Shown piece after piece: positions 18,106-26,844 of a stretch of DNA of 35,227 nucleotides. The DNA comes from Bacteroidaceae bacterium (lineage in GTDB: Bacteria; Bacteroidota; Bacteroidia; Bacteroidales; Bacteroidaceae): contig JAFWXS010000059.1 of assembly GCA_017517925.1 (NCBI GenBank), forward strand, positions 1-35,227, written 5' to 3'. The position numbers and the translations under genes are program-made. Below the pieces are notes generated by a model. That model ran no database searches, had not been told where the DNA came from, and was given only the letters and a program-made list of their open reading frames with translations. Each line of letters opens with the position of its first letter. Position 1 is the first letter of the stretch.

Positions 18106-18259
18106 GGGTAGACCTTCGAGAAAAATTGGGTCTACCCTTTTTCAAAAAAGGGCAGACCCTTCAGACAAAAAGGGTAGGCCCAATTTTCCCGCAGGTGCGA
18201 CAACTGAATATCGCAGGCTCTTCCGCAAATTCTCGCACGGTCTCCTAACTAATATAATC
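18106..18259. repeat. Degenerate 22-nt tandem array with alternative hairpins
   Basis: Units start with GG at 18106, 18128, 18150, 18172, 18194 and 18216 in exact 22-nt steps, with a last, weaker unit near 18238. The first four begin GGGTAGACC, GGGTCTACCC, GGGCAGACCC and GGGTAGGCCC with A/T-rich remainders. The later ones share a GCAGG(TGCG) start. Arms 18122-18142 and 18167-18187 can form a 21-bp stem with one G-T pair, while 18128-18142 can instead pair with 18144-18158, so the two folds exclude each other. No coding sense is seen. The units adjoin one another without spacers, so it is not a CRISPR array. A related array lies at 31946-32033. Confidence 0.75.
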
Positions 18260-18266
18260 CACTTTC

Positions 18267-18556
18267 CCGAAATCAGCTGACCAACTGACCTTGCACGTGC
18301 AAATGCTTGAACTACAGCGGATTGGCGCGGTCAATCCGGCTGACCGAGGTTGACCTTGCAGCTGACCGTATGGCACTCTCCCTCTTTAAGGAGGAGTACC
18401 CGAAGGGGGAGGGGTTAATATGAGAATGTTTTTATATGTAAAATCGTACACTCCGAGGTCACCTCACAGTCAACCCAGTCAGCTACGGCTGACCTATGTA
18501 TCGTGCATGTTTACAGTATATTACCATTGTTCGGTCAGCTGGTCAGCTGATTTCGG
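18267..18556. mobile_element. MITE-like 290-bp element with 24-bp inverted ends
   Basis: The left end CCGAAATCAGCTGACCAACTGACC-type arm (18267-18290) matches the reverse complement of the right arm (18533-18556) at 23 of 24 positions. Inside there is no open frame of note, many TGACC/GGTCA words, and a GC-rich repeat near 18384-18415. Size, end symmetry and lack of coding content are like a miniature inverted-repeat element, but no target-site duplication is obvious. It could instead be a large stem-loop repeat. Confidence 0.5.
18384..18415. repeat. GC-rich intergenic repeat within the inverted-repeat element
   Basis: A CTCCCTC...GGAGGAG block is followed by TACCCGAAGGGGGAGGGG. It resembles the CCTCCCC/GGGGAGG elements flanking the prfA-pyrF gap and is probably the same dispersed family inserted into or part of the 290-bp element. 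Confidence 0.4.
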
Positions 18557-18657
18557 AACATTTGCTATATAGCCTGCGATGCATCCCTCTTGACACGCAT
18601 TCGAGAATAATTGAGTTATAAGATAGCCTAAAAAAATACAAGTAAGTTTGCATTATC

Positions 18658-18688
18658 TTTGCGAAATAAAAAATTTGCACTAAATTTG
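18658..18688 (+). promoter_or_regulatory. Bacteroidetes-type promoter for the structured leader/ncRNA
   Basis: TTTG ends at 18661 and TAAATTTG lies at 18681-18688, with a 19-nt spacer. Transcription would start near 18692-18695, exactly where a long hairpin begins. A second TATCTTTG at 18654-18661 lacks a partner box. Confidence 0.65.
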
Positions 18689-18691
18689 CAA

Positions 18692-19021
18692 CATCCCTAC
18701 GCCGATACCTTAATTCGGTTGTACGAGTTAAGGTGGCAGGGTTGGGATGACATAATGGAAAAGCGTTTACTTAGCGCTTTGTTCTTAACATTCTGAAACT
18801 TCGCAACTTTCTGAAAACTCGGTTAAGACAAAGCAACGGTAGATGCTCATGGGTATGTTATATTAAACAATCATCGTACTGGTACGTTCGTACAGGGGCA
18901 GATTGGGTATATTTACATATCGGCGTGGGCTTCGGCGTTGCTCGTTTTACTGAGTTGGGCAATGCGAAGGCCTCAGAGTGTGGGACGAGTGACAGTACAG
19001 ATTCCCGCGCTTTTTCTTTTT
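18692..19021 (+). ncRNA. Candidate structured RNA or attenuating leader upstream of lipoprotein operon
   Basis: The 330 nt between a good promoter and a T-run (19011-19021) hold several strong helices. CATCCC (18692-18697) pairs with GGGATG (18744-18749), enclosing GCC/GGC and an 11-bp stem, ACCTTAATTCG with CGAGTTAAGGT. CTTTGTTCTTAAC (18777-18789) pairs with GTTAAGACAAAG (18822-18833) around a double TTCTGAAA repeat. GGCTTCGGCGTTGC (18928-18941) pairs imperfectly with GCAATGCGAAGGCC (18959-18972). CCCGC before the T-run can pair either with GTGGG at 18980-18984 (terminator form) or with GCGTGGG at 18923-18929. It lacks tmRNA, SRP and RNase P hallmarks. No protein gene is seen here. The next gene starts 55 nt after the T-run. 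Confidence 0.5.
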
Positions 19022-19075
19022 ATATGGTATAAAGCCGCAATGGGGTAACGGTGGCATAAAAAATGTTTATTTAAT

Positions 19076-19789
19076 ATGAAAAACATTCGCGTTTTCAAAC
19101 AGTTCGTGTGTGGCTCTTTGGTCAGTATTTCAGTGTTGTTTATGGCTTCGTGCGGCAGTTCTAAACCATCGCAGAGCGATATGATGATGATGCAAATGAT
19201 GCAGATGATGCAACAGCAACAGCAACAACAACCGCAGCTAGCTCCCTCAGTATCCGAGACAGAGGAGAAAGTAAAGGAATGGAAGTCCCAAGGGTATCAG
19301 TTGACTGGTGCCTACTCTACATTTACGATGAAAAGTGTTTTGGATAAGCACAATCAGAAAGCAATAGATACCGAGCGATATCAAGCTTTGCAGGGCAATG
19401 GACTTGGTAGCGAGATTTCAGACAGTCGAATGTATGCAATGAATGATGCAGCTATCGGCTACGCTACAGCTGCGGGTAGTGTGGTTAGTGGCGGTATATC
19501 TCGTCAGTTCTCCAATATGGGTGAATTAGGGAACAAACTTCTAGGAGCATATACTCAAAAAGTTGCAGATTTTATCACACCACACATGAAAGAAAGTTTC
19601 TCCTTGTATCGTAAAAGTGGAAATAAAATCGAAGTGATGACCTACTTCCTTATCGATCAGGAAAAAGCCTACAACGCACGTAAGAGTGCTATGGATGCAG
19701 CTCTTAAGGAGACTGCTACAGAACAAGTTTTTGGCACAGCTGTAAATGAATGGGTTAAAGAATTTGTCAGTGACATTCCTCAGCAATAA
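19076..19789 (+). CDS. Met/Gln-rich lipoprotein of unknown function
   Basis: This 237-residue exported lipoprotein has a type II signal peptide with lipobox FMASC (Cys26), so it should sit in the cell envelope. Residues 36-52 are a striking low-complexity run of Met then Gln (four Met, then Met/Gln mixed, then seven Gln), encoded by ATG and CAG/CAA triplet repeats. The rest is a soluble alpha/beta domain with an EEKVKEWKSQGYQLTGAYST segment and a conserved-looking Asp/Lys-rich C-terminus, perhaps of LPP20-like type, though that is a guess. The next gene starts 4 nt after the stop codon, indicating one operon. The upstream structured leader may control it. Slippage in the triplet tract would change length without breaking the frame. 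Confidence 0.8.
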   Translation: MKNIRVFKQFVCGSLVSISVLFMASCGSSKPSQSDMMMMQMMQMMQQQQQQQPQLAPSVSETEEKVKEWKSQGYQLTGAYSTFTMKSVLDKHNQKAIDTERYQALQGNGLGSEISDSRMYAMNDAAIGYATAAGSVVSGGISRQFSNMGELGNKLLGAYTQKVADFITPHMKESFSLYRKSGNKIEVMTYFLIDQEKAYNARKSAMDAALKETATEQVFGTAVNEWVKEFVSDIPQQ

Positions 19790-19793
19790 AGTA

Positions 19794-20702
19794 ATGCGTA
19801 AAAGAATTTTAGTCATTGTTTATCTCGCGCTCTGTTTATTGTGTCCGTATACGCTTCGGGCACAATACAGGGTGTTGGATAGAAAATACTCTTCGGCACC
19901 AGCATGGATGAAAGGGGTTGCTGCTTTACCCCGCCCTAACGATACTTATGAATATGTTATTGTCGATAATGCTGGAGAATCATTACAGTCTCTGGAATCA
20001 GGTAGAGTAACTTCTTTAGGGCAAAAATTATCGCAAATTAATAAAATCAATGGAGTAATAGATAAAACGGTTGAAAGTTCGAACAAGGATGGTAATTTCA
20101 CTTCTGAGGTGAAGCATAAAATGATTTTCCGAACAAATACCGAAGTGTACGAGTTCGTTTCTAAATATATTGATGATTATTGGGAATATGTGTCCTATCC
20201 CGATGGCAGTAAAGGGTATATGTATTACGCGCTTTTTGCCGTTTCCAAAGGGACAGATATTCCAATATTCGATGATGTGAGTTTCACCACCCAGTATGGA
20301 GTTCATGGTCTATGGCGTTCGATGATAGTGCCAGGATGGGGACAGTTCCACAAGGGCTCTAAAGTAAAAGGTGCTATGTTTCTTGGCGGTACGGCAACCT
20401 TGGCTGGCGGTATGGTGTATTGCCAGAGCCGTATTACAAATAGCCGCAACTTGGCTGCACAGACCTATAACCCCGAGCATCTGCGCATCTACTCGCGTCG
20501 TATAAGTAATTTCAGTACGGCGCGTAACGTATGCGTAGGCGCTGCAGCTGCACTTTATATATGGAATCTTGTGGATGCTGTAGTTGCCCCTGGGACACGC
20601 CGTATAGTTGTGAAACCTGCCATGAACCTTGGCGGATATTCGTTGGAGAATCCAAACGGCAATACTGATGCTATTGGTCTGAGTACAGCATTTACATTTT
20701 AA
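19794..20702 (+). CDS. Exported membrane protein with DUF5683-like PGWGQ motif
   Basis: From ATG 19794 this gives 302 residues with an N-terminal signal sequence (MRKRILVIVYLALCLLCPYTLRAQ). An earlier in-frame ATG at 19746 overlaps the upstream gene and would bury the signal peptide. The N-terminal half starts SSAPAWMKG and resembles envelope alpha/beta domains. Residues about 180-280 contain GLWRSMIVPGWGQFHKGSKVKGAMFLGG and a second hydrophobic helix (VCVGAAAALYIWNLVDAVVAPG), the pattern of the DUF5683-like membrane module common in Bacteroidetes. It probably spans a membrane with its N-terminal domain in the periplasm. Gaps of 4 and 26 nt to its neighbours indicate a three-gene envelope operon of unknown job. 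Confidence 0.82.
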   Translation: MRKRILVIVYLALCLLCPYTLRAQYRVLDRKYSSAPAWMKGVAALPRPNDTYEYVIVDNAGESLQSLESGRVTSLGQKLSQINKINGVIDKTVESSNKDGNFTSEVKHKMIFRTNTEVYEFVSKYIDDYWEYVSYPDGSKGYMYYALFAVSKGTDIPIFDDVSFTTQYGVHGLWRSMIVPGWGQFHKGSKVKGAMFLGGTATLAGGMVYCQSRITNSRNLAAQTYNPEHLRIYSRRISNFSTARNVCVGAAAALYIWNLVDAVVAPGTRRIVVKPAMNLGGYSLENPNGNTDAIGLSTAFTF

Positions 20703-20728
20703 TTGATTTACAACAAATAAACAAAGAA

Positions 20729-22072
20729 ATGAAGAAATTATTTTACACACTTCCTCTGTTCATCGTGCTGCTCATGACAGCATGTGAGGAAGAACTGCCC
20801 GAAACGATGGGTGGTATCTATGGTATCGTGAGCAACAGTGAAACGGGTGAGCCGGTGCGTGGCGCTTCGGTGGTACTTTCACCAGGCAATCAGACTACGG
20901 TGACGGGGCACGATGGTCATTTTGAATTCAGCAATCTGGCCGCCGGGCAGTATAAGTTGCAGGCTTCGGCCAGTGGCTATAACACTAACAGTCGACAAAT
21001 AACAGTAGTGGCCGGTGAGAATGCTTCGGGTGATATGCCTTTGTCGCCTATCGCTGAACTGATGAATGTTCGCCTATCAAACAACCATTTTGATTTCGGC
21101 TCTTCACACAGTGAACTGGCACTTACCATTCAGAACACGGGAAACAGTGGAGCTGTAGACTGGATCATCACTGGCGTTGATGCCGCTTGGCTTACGGTAA
21201 GCCCAACCAATGGTAGCATTGCTATGGGCAAGACTGCTGATGTGAAACTTGTAGTAGACCGCAACAAACTGACTACGGATGAGGCCTCCACGACCTTTAT
21301 GGTAAATGCGGCTGGTGGCTCGCAGTCTGTTCGTGTAAACGTAAGTAAGAAGACTGCGGATGGCGGTGATACCGATAACGATAACAGCAGTGGCGATGGA
21401 GGTAATAGCAGCATACAAGATGTCACTGGAGGACTCTATGCATATTATACTTTTGAGAACAACACCAATAATGTTGCAGAGGGAGGATACAATGCTGCTG
21501 CCATCAATAATCCCACTTATGTAGAAAGCATGAACGGAACGAAAGCCATTAAGTTTAGTTCCTCAAACAACAGCTCAATAACTATACCTGAGGCAATGAT
21601 TGATGGATGTACATTTACCGTTTCATTTTGGGCAAAGGGACTCTCGGATGGGCATATATTCAGTGTTCCCTCTTCAGGCTCTTATGATACCAGTTTCGAT
21701 TTGGTTATGTTAAATGGTTCTCTGGCCTATACCGTGCGTGGTGCCAATATAGATTATGCTCCCAAATTTACCCATTCCACGTTTAATGCTTCGGAATGGT
21801 CTATGATAACATTGACATCAGAGAAAAACGGAATTTCGGCCATTGCAAAGTTGTATGTAAATGGGGTATATATGAGTAGTCTCAAGGACATAATGTTGGA
21901 TTACTCATTGAACCAGGGCCTTAGTTTTACACTCGGAGGAAAACTTGTTTGGAATGGAGGAACCAGAACGATAAATGCGGTCAATATGACCGTTGATAAT
22001 CTCCGCATTTATAATGGCCGTGCATTGAGTATTGCAGAGGTTATGCAAGTATACAACTATGAATCGCAGTGA
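20729..22072 (+). CDS. Multidomain lipoprotein: carboxypeptidase-regulatory, BACON-like and LamG domains
   Basis: This 447-residue lipoprotein (lipobox LLMTAC, Cys19) is built from three beta modules. Residues about 28-105 form a carboxypeptidase-regulatory-like domain (GGIYGIVSNSETGEPVRGASV...AGQYKLQASASGY). Residues about 110-205 resemble a BACON-type domain (DFGSSHSELALTIQNTG...AAWLTVSPTNGSI). An Asp/Gly/Ser-rich linker leads to a LamG or concanavalin-like domain (about 225-445) with GLYAYYTFENNTNN, FTVSFWAKG and VDNLRIYNGRALS. Such proteins usually bind glycans or proteins at the cell surface; no catalytic motif is seen. It is the last gene of the 19076-22072 operon. Its ligand is unknown. 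Confidence 0.85.
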   Translation: MKKLFYTLPLFIVLLMTACEEELPETMGGIYGIVSNSETGEPVRGASVVLSPGNQTTVTGHDGHFEFSNLAAGQYKLQASASGYNTNSRQITVVAGENASGDMPLSPIAELMNVRLSNNHFDFGSSHSELALTIQNTGNSGAVDWIITGVDAAWLTVSPTNGSIAMGKTADVKLVVDRNKLTTDEASTTFMVNAAGGSQSVRVNVSKKTADGGDTDNDNSSGDGGNSSIQDVTGGLYAYYTFENNTNNVAEGGYNAAAINNPTYVESMNGTKAIKFSSSNNSSITIPEAMIDGCTFTVSFWAKGLSDGHIFSVPSSGSYDTSFDLVMLNGSLAYTVRGANIDYAPKFTHSTFNASEWSMITLTSEKNGISAIAKLYVNGVYMSSLKDIMLDYSLNQGLSFTLGGKLVWNGGTRTINAVNMTVDNLRIYNGRALSIAEVMQVYNYESQ

Positions 22073-22121
22073 AAGAATCGTCATGCACCGGTTCTGTTAC
22101 TTGTACCTCGCGGTATCCGAT

Positions 22122-22156
22122 GAAAAAGAAAACGGGAGCATCGTGCGATGCTCCCG
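22122..22156 (-). terminator. Terminator of asd, between convergent genes
   Basis: CGGGAGCATCG and CGATGCTCCCG form a perfect 11-bp stem. On the minus strand it is followed by a TTTTCTTTTT tract, so it should end asd transcription. It may also help stop the converging lipoprotein operon. Confidence 0.88.
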
Positions 22157-22181
22157 CTTGCTATATAATTGTAGATGTCTG

Positions 22182-23192
22182 TTACTTCACCACGCCTTGA
22201 GCGATGAGGTACTCGGCAATCTGTACGGCATTGAGGGCAGCACCCTTCTTGATTTGGTCGCCCACGATCCAGAAGGTAAGTCCGTTTTCATTGGTGAGAT
22301 CCTTGCGGATGCGGCCTACATAGACGGGGTCCTTGCCAGCGAGGAAGAGCGGCATGGGGTATTCCTTCTCAGCGGGGTTATCCATGAGCACCAGTCCGTC
22401 GCCCTTGGCGAATGCCTCGCGAGCCTCGGCCACGCTGATGGGGCGCTCGGTCTCTACCCAGATGCTCTCGGAGTGTGAGCGGAGGGCAGGTACACGCACG
22501 CAAGTGGCACTGACATTCACGTCAGAGTGCATAATCTTCTTGGTCTCGTGGTACATCTTCATCTCCTCCTTGGTGTAGCCGTTGTCGGTGAACACATCGA
22601 TCTGGGGGATGAGATTGAAGGCGAGCTGGTAGGCAAACTTCTCTACGGTCACCTCTTCGCCTGCCAATACCTGGCGGTACTGCTCATAGAGCTCGGCCAT
22701 GGCTGCCGCACCGGCACCGCTCGCTGCCTGGTAGGTCGATACGTGTACGGTCTTGATGTGTGAGAGCTGCTCGATAGCCTTCAGCGCAACGACCATCTGG
22801 ATGGTGGTGCAGTTGGGATTGGCGATGATGCCGCGGGGGCGCACGAGTGCATCCTCGGCATTCACCTCGGGTACCACGAGGGGTACATCCTGATCCATGC
22901 GGAAGGCGCTGCTGTTGTCAATCATGATGGCTCCATGCTTGGTGATGGTCTCGGCAAACTCGATAGAGGTGCCGCCACCGGCCGAAGTGAAGGCGATGTC
23001 GATGCCCTTGAAGTCATCGTTGTGTTGCAACAGCTTTACGGTAAGCTCCTTGCCGCGGAAGGTATATGTGCTGCCTGCGCTACGGGGCGAACCGAACAAC
23101 ACGAGTTCATCAATAGGGAAGTTTCTCTCTTCGAGCACGCGGAGGAACTCCTGTCCTACAGCTCCGCTGGCTCCTACAATTGCTACTTTCAT
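22182..23192 (-). CDS. asd: Aspartate-semialdehyde dehydrogenase
   Basis: This cytosolic NADPH-dependent enzyme reduces aspartyl phosphate to aspartate semialdehyde, the branch point to lysine/diaminopimelate, threonine and methionine. The 336-residue protein has the N-terminal nucleotide-binding GASGAVG motif (residues 7-13), the SAGGGTS loop (70-76), the catalytic Cys128 in [10 protein letters not shown], and a [11 protein letters not shown] segment carrying the likely catalytic His. It stands alone on the minus strand, divergent from pgk across a 212-nt gap, and ends at a strong terminator. A TAATTTTG box (23237-23244, minus strand) lies 45 nt upstream of its start codon. Confidence 0.96.
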   Translation of the reverse strand: MKVAIVGASGAVGQEFLRVLEERNFPIDELVLFGSPRSAGSTYTFRGKELTVKLLQHNDDFKGIDIAFTSAGGGTSIEFAETITKHGAIMIDNSSAFRMDQDVPLVVPEVNAEDALVRPRGIIANPNCTTIQMVVALKAIEQLSHIKTVHVSTYQAASGAGAAAMAELYEQYRQVLAGEEVTVEKFAYQLAFNLIPQIDVFTDNGYTKEEMKMYHETKKIMHSDVNVSATCVRVPALRSHSESIWVETERPISVAEAREAFAKGDGLVLMDNPAEKEYPMPLFLAGKDPVYVGRIRKDLTNENGLTFWIVGDQIKKGAALNAVQIAEYLIAQGVVK

Positions 23193-23236
23193 ATGGTTTT
23201 GAGTGTTTGAGTTTTCAAGTTAACAAATTATGTGCG

Positions 23237-23244
23237 CAAAATTA
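23237..23244 (-). promoter_or_regulatory. Probable -7 box of the asd promoter
   Basis: On the minus strand this reads TAATTTTG, matching the Bacteroidetes -7 consensus, 45 nt before the asd start codon. No clear -33 TTG sits at the right distance, so this is a half-supported promoter. Confidence 0.45.
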
Positions 23245-23328
23245 GATAAAAATATTGAAAAGGGGAGTTTTTTTGTGAGAAATATGAGATTTCGTCTGTT
23301 TTTATGTACGACTTAACAAACCTTTTGT

Positions 23329-23336
23329 TATCTTTG
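23329..23336 (+). promoter_or_regulatory. Probable -7 box of the pgk promoter
   Basis: TATCTTTG matches the Bacteroidetes -7 consensus 69 nt before the pgk start codon, and only weak T-rich sequence lies at the -33 position. The leader after it contains filler repeats of the AATTCATAATTCATAA type. Confidence 0.55.
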
Positions 23337-23404
23337 CGGAGATGAACGATTAACGTTTAACGATGAACGAAATCATAATTCATAATTCATAAATCAAAAG
23401 TATT

Positions 23405-24676
23405 ATGCAAAACATTGACAATTTCAACTTTGCCGGCAAGAAGGCAATCGTGCGTGTAGACTTCAATGTACCCTTGAACGAAGAGGGTAAGATTACTGAC
23501 GACACCCGTATCCGCGGTGCTCTCCCCACCTTGAAGAAGGTGTTGGCCGAGGGCGGTGCGCTCATCATCATGTCACACATGGGTAAGCCCAAAGGCAAGG
23601 TGAACGCCAAGTTCTCACTCAGCCAGATTGTTGACGCCGTATCTGAGAAGCTCGGTGTACCCGTACAGTTTGCTCCCGACTGCGCCAAGGCTGCTGAGGC
23701 TGCTGCTGCGCTCAAGCCCGGTGAAGTGCTCTTGCTCGAGAACCTCCGTTTCTATCCCGAAGAGGAGGGCAAGCCTGTAGGTATCGACAAGGCTGACCCC
23801 GCTTACGAAGAGGCCAAGAAGGCTATGAAGGCTTCACAGAAGGAATTTGCCAAGACCCTCGCTTCATATGCTGACTGCTATATCAACGATGCTTTCGGTA
23901 CCGCTCACCGCAAGCACGCTTCTACAGCTGTTATCGCTGACTATTTCGACACCGACAACAAGATGCTCGGCTACCTCATGCAGAAGGAGGTACAGGCTGT
24001 TGACAACGTACTGTCAAACATCAAGCGTCCCTTCGTTGCCATCATGGGTGGTTCAAAGGTGTCTTCAAAGATTGGTATCATCGAGAACTTGCTCGGCAAG
24101 GTGGACAAGCTCATCCTTTGCGGTGGTATGACCTATACATTCTCTAAGGCTCACGGCGGCGAGATTGGTAACTCTATCGTTGAGATGGACAAGCTCGATG
24201 TAGCTCTCGGCGTTGAGGAGTTGGCCAAGAAGAATGGCGTAGAGTTGGTGCTCGGTTCAGATTGCACCGCTACCAACGGTCTCGACTTCGGTACCATGAG
24301 TGTGAAGGAGGGTGCTGAAATCATCAATTGCCTTTCTAATGAGGTGCCCGCAGGCTTCGAGGGCGTAGATGCCGGTGTTGAGAGCCAGAAGGCATTTGCT
24401 GAGGCTATCGAGGGTGCCAAGACCATCCTTTGGAACGGTCCTGCCGGTGTATTCGAGTGCGACGCTTTCACAGCGGGTTCACGCGCTATCGGTGAGGCTA
24501 TCGCCAAGGCTACTGCTGAGGGTGCATTCTCACTTATCGGTGGTGGTGACTCTGTAGCTTGTGTCAACAAGTTCGGTTTGGCCGACCAGGTATCATACAT
24601 CTCTACCGGTGGTGGTGCTCTCCTCGAGGCTATCGAGGGTAAGGTGCTTCCCGGTGTAGCTGCAATCCAGGGTTAA
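23405..24676 (+). CDS. pgk: Phosphoglycerate kinase
   Basis: This glycolytic enzyme transfers phosphate from 1,3-bisphosphoglycerate to ADP, making ATP in the cytosol. The 423-residue length is normal. The N-terminal domain shows [10 protein letters not shown] (substrate Asp/Asn), SHMGKPKGK and [15 protein letters not shown]. The hinge region has [15 protein letters not shown], and the C-terminal nucleotide domain has [11 protein letters not shown] and the glycine-rich [16 protein letters not shown]. Codon use is strongly biased to C- and T-ending codons, as expected for a highly expressed gene. It is flanked by its own promoter and terminator, so it is probably monocistronic. Confidence 0.97.
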   Translation: MQNIDNFNFAGKKAIVRVDFNVPLNEEGKITDDTRIRGALPTLKKVLAEGGALIIMSHMGKPKGKVNAKFSLSQIVDAVSEKLGVPVQFAPDCAKAAEAAAALKPGEVLLLENLRFYPEEEGKPVGIDKADPAYEEAKKAMKASQKEFAKTLASYADCYINDAFGTAHRKHASTAVIADYFDTDNKMLGYLMQKEVQAVDNVLSNIKRPFVAIMGGSKVSSKIGIIENLLGKVDKLILCGGMTYTFSKAHGGEIGNSIVEMDKLDVALGVEELAKKNGVELVLGSDCTATNGLDFGTMSVKEGAEIINCLSNEVPAGFEGVDAGVESQKAFAEAIEGAKTILWNGPAGVFECDAFTAGSRAIGEAIAKATAEGAFSLIGGGDSVACVNKFGLADQVSYISTGGGALLEAIEGKVLPGVAAIQG

Positions 24677-24698
24677 TCGATATCCCCAATAATGCAAG

Positions 24699-24736
24699 AA
24701 GTTGGAAGTTCTTCGGAGCTTCCAACTTTCTTTTGT
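24699..24736 (+). terminator. Rho-independent terminator of pgk
   Basis: GAAGTTGGAAG pairs with CTTCCAACTTTC across a TTCTTCGGAG-type loop, followed by TTTTGTTT. It lies 22 nt after the pgk stop codon. Confidence 0.85.
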
Positions 24737-24744
24737 TTATAAAA

Positions 24745-24775
24745 TTGCACGTCTCAATTTATTTGACTAATTTTG
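24745..24775 (+). promoter_or_regulatory. Bacteroidetes-type promoter of thrS
   Basis: TTG (24745-24747) and TAATTTTG (24768-24775) are 20 nt apart. The transcript would start near 24782 with a leader of about 100 nt before the thrS start codon. That leader holds a weak TGGC...GCCA hairpin and no T-box. Confidence 0.75.
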
Positions 24776-24883
24776 CGGCCAATTGTATGTTGGCTGAAGA
24801 ATGCACTCGTGCGTATCCGCCATCTATATAATAATAGGAACAGGCAATAGCGAAGAATTAAAAAATAAAAACAATATAAGACT

Positions 24884-26827
24884 ATGATTAAGATTACTTT
24901 TCCTGATGGCTCGGTAAGAGAGTTTGAGGCTGGCGTTACCGGCTTGCAGATAGCAGAGAGCATCAGTAGTCGCTTGGCACAGGACGTGCTGGCGTGCAGC
25001 GTGAATGACGAAATCGTGGAACTCAACCGCCCCATCATGGAGGATGCCTCTATCCGTCTCCACAAGTGGGACGATGCGGAGGCCAAGCATGCCTTCTGGC
25101 ACACCTCGGCTCACCTCTTGGCTGAGGCGTTGCAGGAGCTCTATCCTAATATTCAGTTCGGTATCGGTCCTGCTATCGAGAGCGGTTTCTACTACGATGT
25201 GGATCCGGGCGAGGGCGTGACCATCAAGGAGGGCGACCTCGAAGCCATCGAAAAGAAAATGGCTGAGCTTGTAGCCAAGAATGAGAGTGTGGTACGCAAT
25301 GAAATTTCTAAGGACGAAGTGCTGAAGATGTTCTCTGAGCGTGGAGAGACCTATAAGTGTGAACTTATCTCCGAGCTTGAGGATGGTACCATTACCACCT
25401 ATACACAGGGTGCCTTCACCGACCTCTGCCGTGGCCCGCACTTGATGAGCACAGCCCCCATCAAGGCTATCAAGCTGACCTCTGTGGCTGGTGCCTACTG
25501 GCGTGGCGACGAGAAGCGCAAGATGATGACCCGTATCTATGGTATCACCTTCCCCAAGAAGAAGATGCTCGATGAGTATCTCGTGATGATGGAGGAGGCC
25601 AAGAAGCGCGACCATCGTAAGATTGGTAAGGAGATGGAGCTCTTCATGTTCTCTGAGACCGTAGGTAAGGGCTTGCCCATGTGGCTCCCTCGCGGTACAG
25701 CTCTACGTTTGCGTCTCGAGGATTTCTTGAAGCGCATCCAGAAGCGCTTCGGATACCAGCAGGTGATGACTCCCCATATCGGCAATAAGAACCTCTACGT
25801 GACTTCGGGTCACTGGGACCACTATGGTAAGGATAGCTTCCAGCCTATCACCACACCCGAGGAGGGCGAGGTATACTTGCTGAAACCCATGAACTGTCCT
25901 CACCACTGTATGATTTATAAGCACCAGCCCCGTTCATATAAGGACCTGCCCATCCGTTTGGCTGAGTTCGGTACCGTATATCGTTACGAGCAGAGCGGTG
26001 AGCTGCACGGATTGACCCGTGTACGTAGCTTCACACAGGACGATGCGCATATCTTCTGCCGTCCCGACCAGGTGAAGGAGGAGTTCACCCGTGTGATGGA
26101 CATTATCGAAATCATCTTCAAGGCCCTCAACTTCGAGAACTACGAGGCACAGATTTCATTGCGTGACCCCAGCAACACCACCAAATACGTAGGTACCGAT
26201 GAGAATTGGGCGCGTGCCGAGCAGGCTATCGTGGAGGCTTGTCAGGAGAAGGGCTTGAACGCTCGCGTTGAGACTGGCGAGGCTGCCTTCTACGGTCCTA
26301 AGCTCGACTTCATGGTGAAGGACGCTATCGGTCGCCGTTGGCAGTTGGGTACCATCCAGGTAGACTACAACTTGCCCGAGCGCTTCAACCTCGAGTATAC
26401 TGGCTCTGACAACCAGAAGTACCAGCCCGTGATGATTCACCGTGCTCCCTTCGGCTCTATGGAGCGCTTCGTGGCTGTACTCATTGAGCATACCGGCGGT
26501 AAGTTCCCCCTCTGGCTCACTCCCGACCAGGTGGCTATCCTTCCCATCTCGGAGAAGTTCAACGACTATGCCGAGCAGGTGAAGCGCGAACTCGAGCAGT
26601 ACGACGTACGTTGCATCATCGATGACCGCAGCGAGAAGATTACCCGCAAGATTCGCGACAACGAGATGAAGCACATCCCCTACATGCTCGTCGTAGGCGA
26701 GAAAGAGCAAGCCGAGGGTACAGTTACCGTGCGTAAGCAGGGCGGTATCAGCGAAGGAACTTTCTCAATAGCAGACTTCGGTAAGAAAGTTGAGAGCGAG
26801 GTTGACGAAATGATTAACAAATGGTAA
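24884..26827 (+). CDS. thrS: Threonyl-tRNA synthetase
   Basis: This cytosolic class II synthetase charges tRNA-Thr. The 647-residue protein has the N-terminal TGS domain ([20 protein letters not shown]), the editing domain with [11 protein letters not shown], the second additional domain motif (GPHLMSTA), and the catalytic core with [12 protein letters not shown] (zinc and substrate residues), [35 protein letters not shown] (motif 2), and [12 protein letters not shown] (motif 3). The C-terminal anticodon-binding domain follows ([14 protein letters not shown]). It heads the translation cluster thrS-infC-rpmI-rplT, an order conserved widely in bacteria. A separate promoter for infC lies just downstream, so the synthetase and the initiation-factor genes need not be transcribed together. 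Confidence 0.97.
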   Translation: MIKITFPDGSVREFEAGVTGLQIAESISSRLAQDVLACSVNDEIVELNRPIMEDASIRLHKWDDAEAKHAFWHTSAHLLAEALQELYPNIQFGIGPAIESGFYYDVDPGEGVTIKEGDLEAIEKKMAELVAKNESVVRNEISKDEVLKMFSERGETYKCELISELEDGTITTYTQGAFTDLCRGPHLMSTAPIKAIKLTSVAGAYWRGDEKRKMMTRIYGITFPKKKMLDEYLVMMEEAKKRDHRKIGKEMELFMFSETVGKGLPMWLPRGTALRLRLEDFLKRIQKRFGYQQVMTPHIGNKNLYVTSGHWDHYGKDSFQPITTPEEGEVYLLKPMNCPHHCMIYKHQPRSYKDLPIRLAEFGTVYRYEQSGELHGLTRVRSFTQDDAHIFCRPDQVKEEFTRVMDIIEIIFKALNFENYEAQISLRDPSNTTKYVGTDENWARAEQAIVEACQEKGLNARVETGEAAFYGPKLDFMVKDAIGRRWQLGTIQVDYNLPERFNLEYTGSDNQKYQPVMIHRAPFGSMERFVAVLIEHTGGKFPLWLTPDQVAILPISEKFNDYAEQVKRELEQYDVRCIIDDRSEKITRKIRDNEMKHIPYMLVVGEKEQAEGTVTVRKQGGISEGTFSIADFGKKVESEVDEMINKW

Positions 26828-26844
26828 CTTTTACCGACAGAAAT

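Noticed and set aside
18021-18248. Open frame of 75 codons after the 741-residue protein
   Set aside because: It starts inside a strong terminator stem and runs through the 22-nt repeats. Its composition is dictated by the repeats, and it has no start context or recognisable domain.
18106-18259. CRISPR array
   Set aside because: The repeats are directly adjacent and degenerate with no unique spacers, and no cas genes are nearby.
18692-19021. tmRNA or SRP RNA
   Set aside because: There is no tRNA-like end with CCA or T-loop, no tag reading frame, and no SRP Alu or GGAAGCAG-type loop.
22032-22478. Plus-strand frame spanning the end of the lipoprotein operon and asd
   Set aside because: It crosses the asd terminator hairpin and overlaps asd, whose catalytic motifs are clear.
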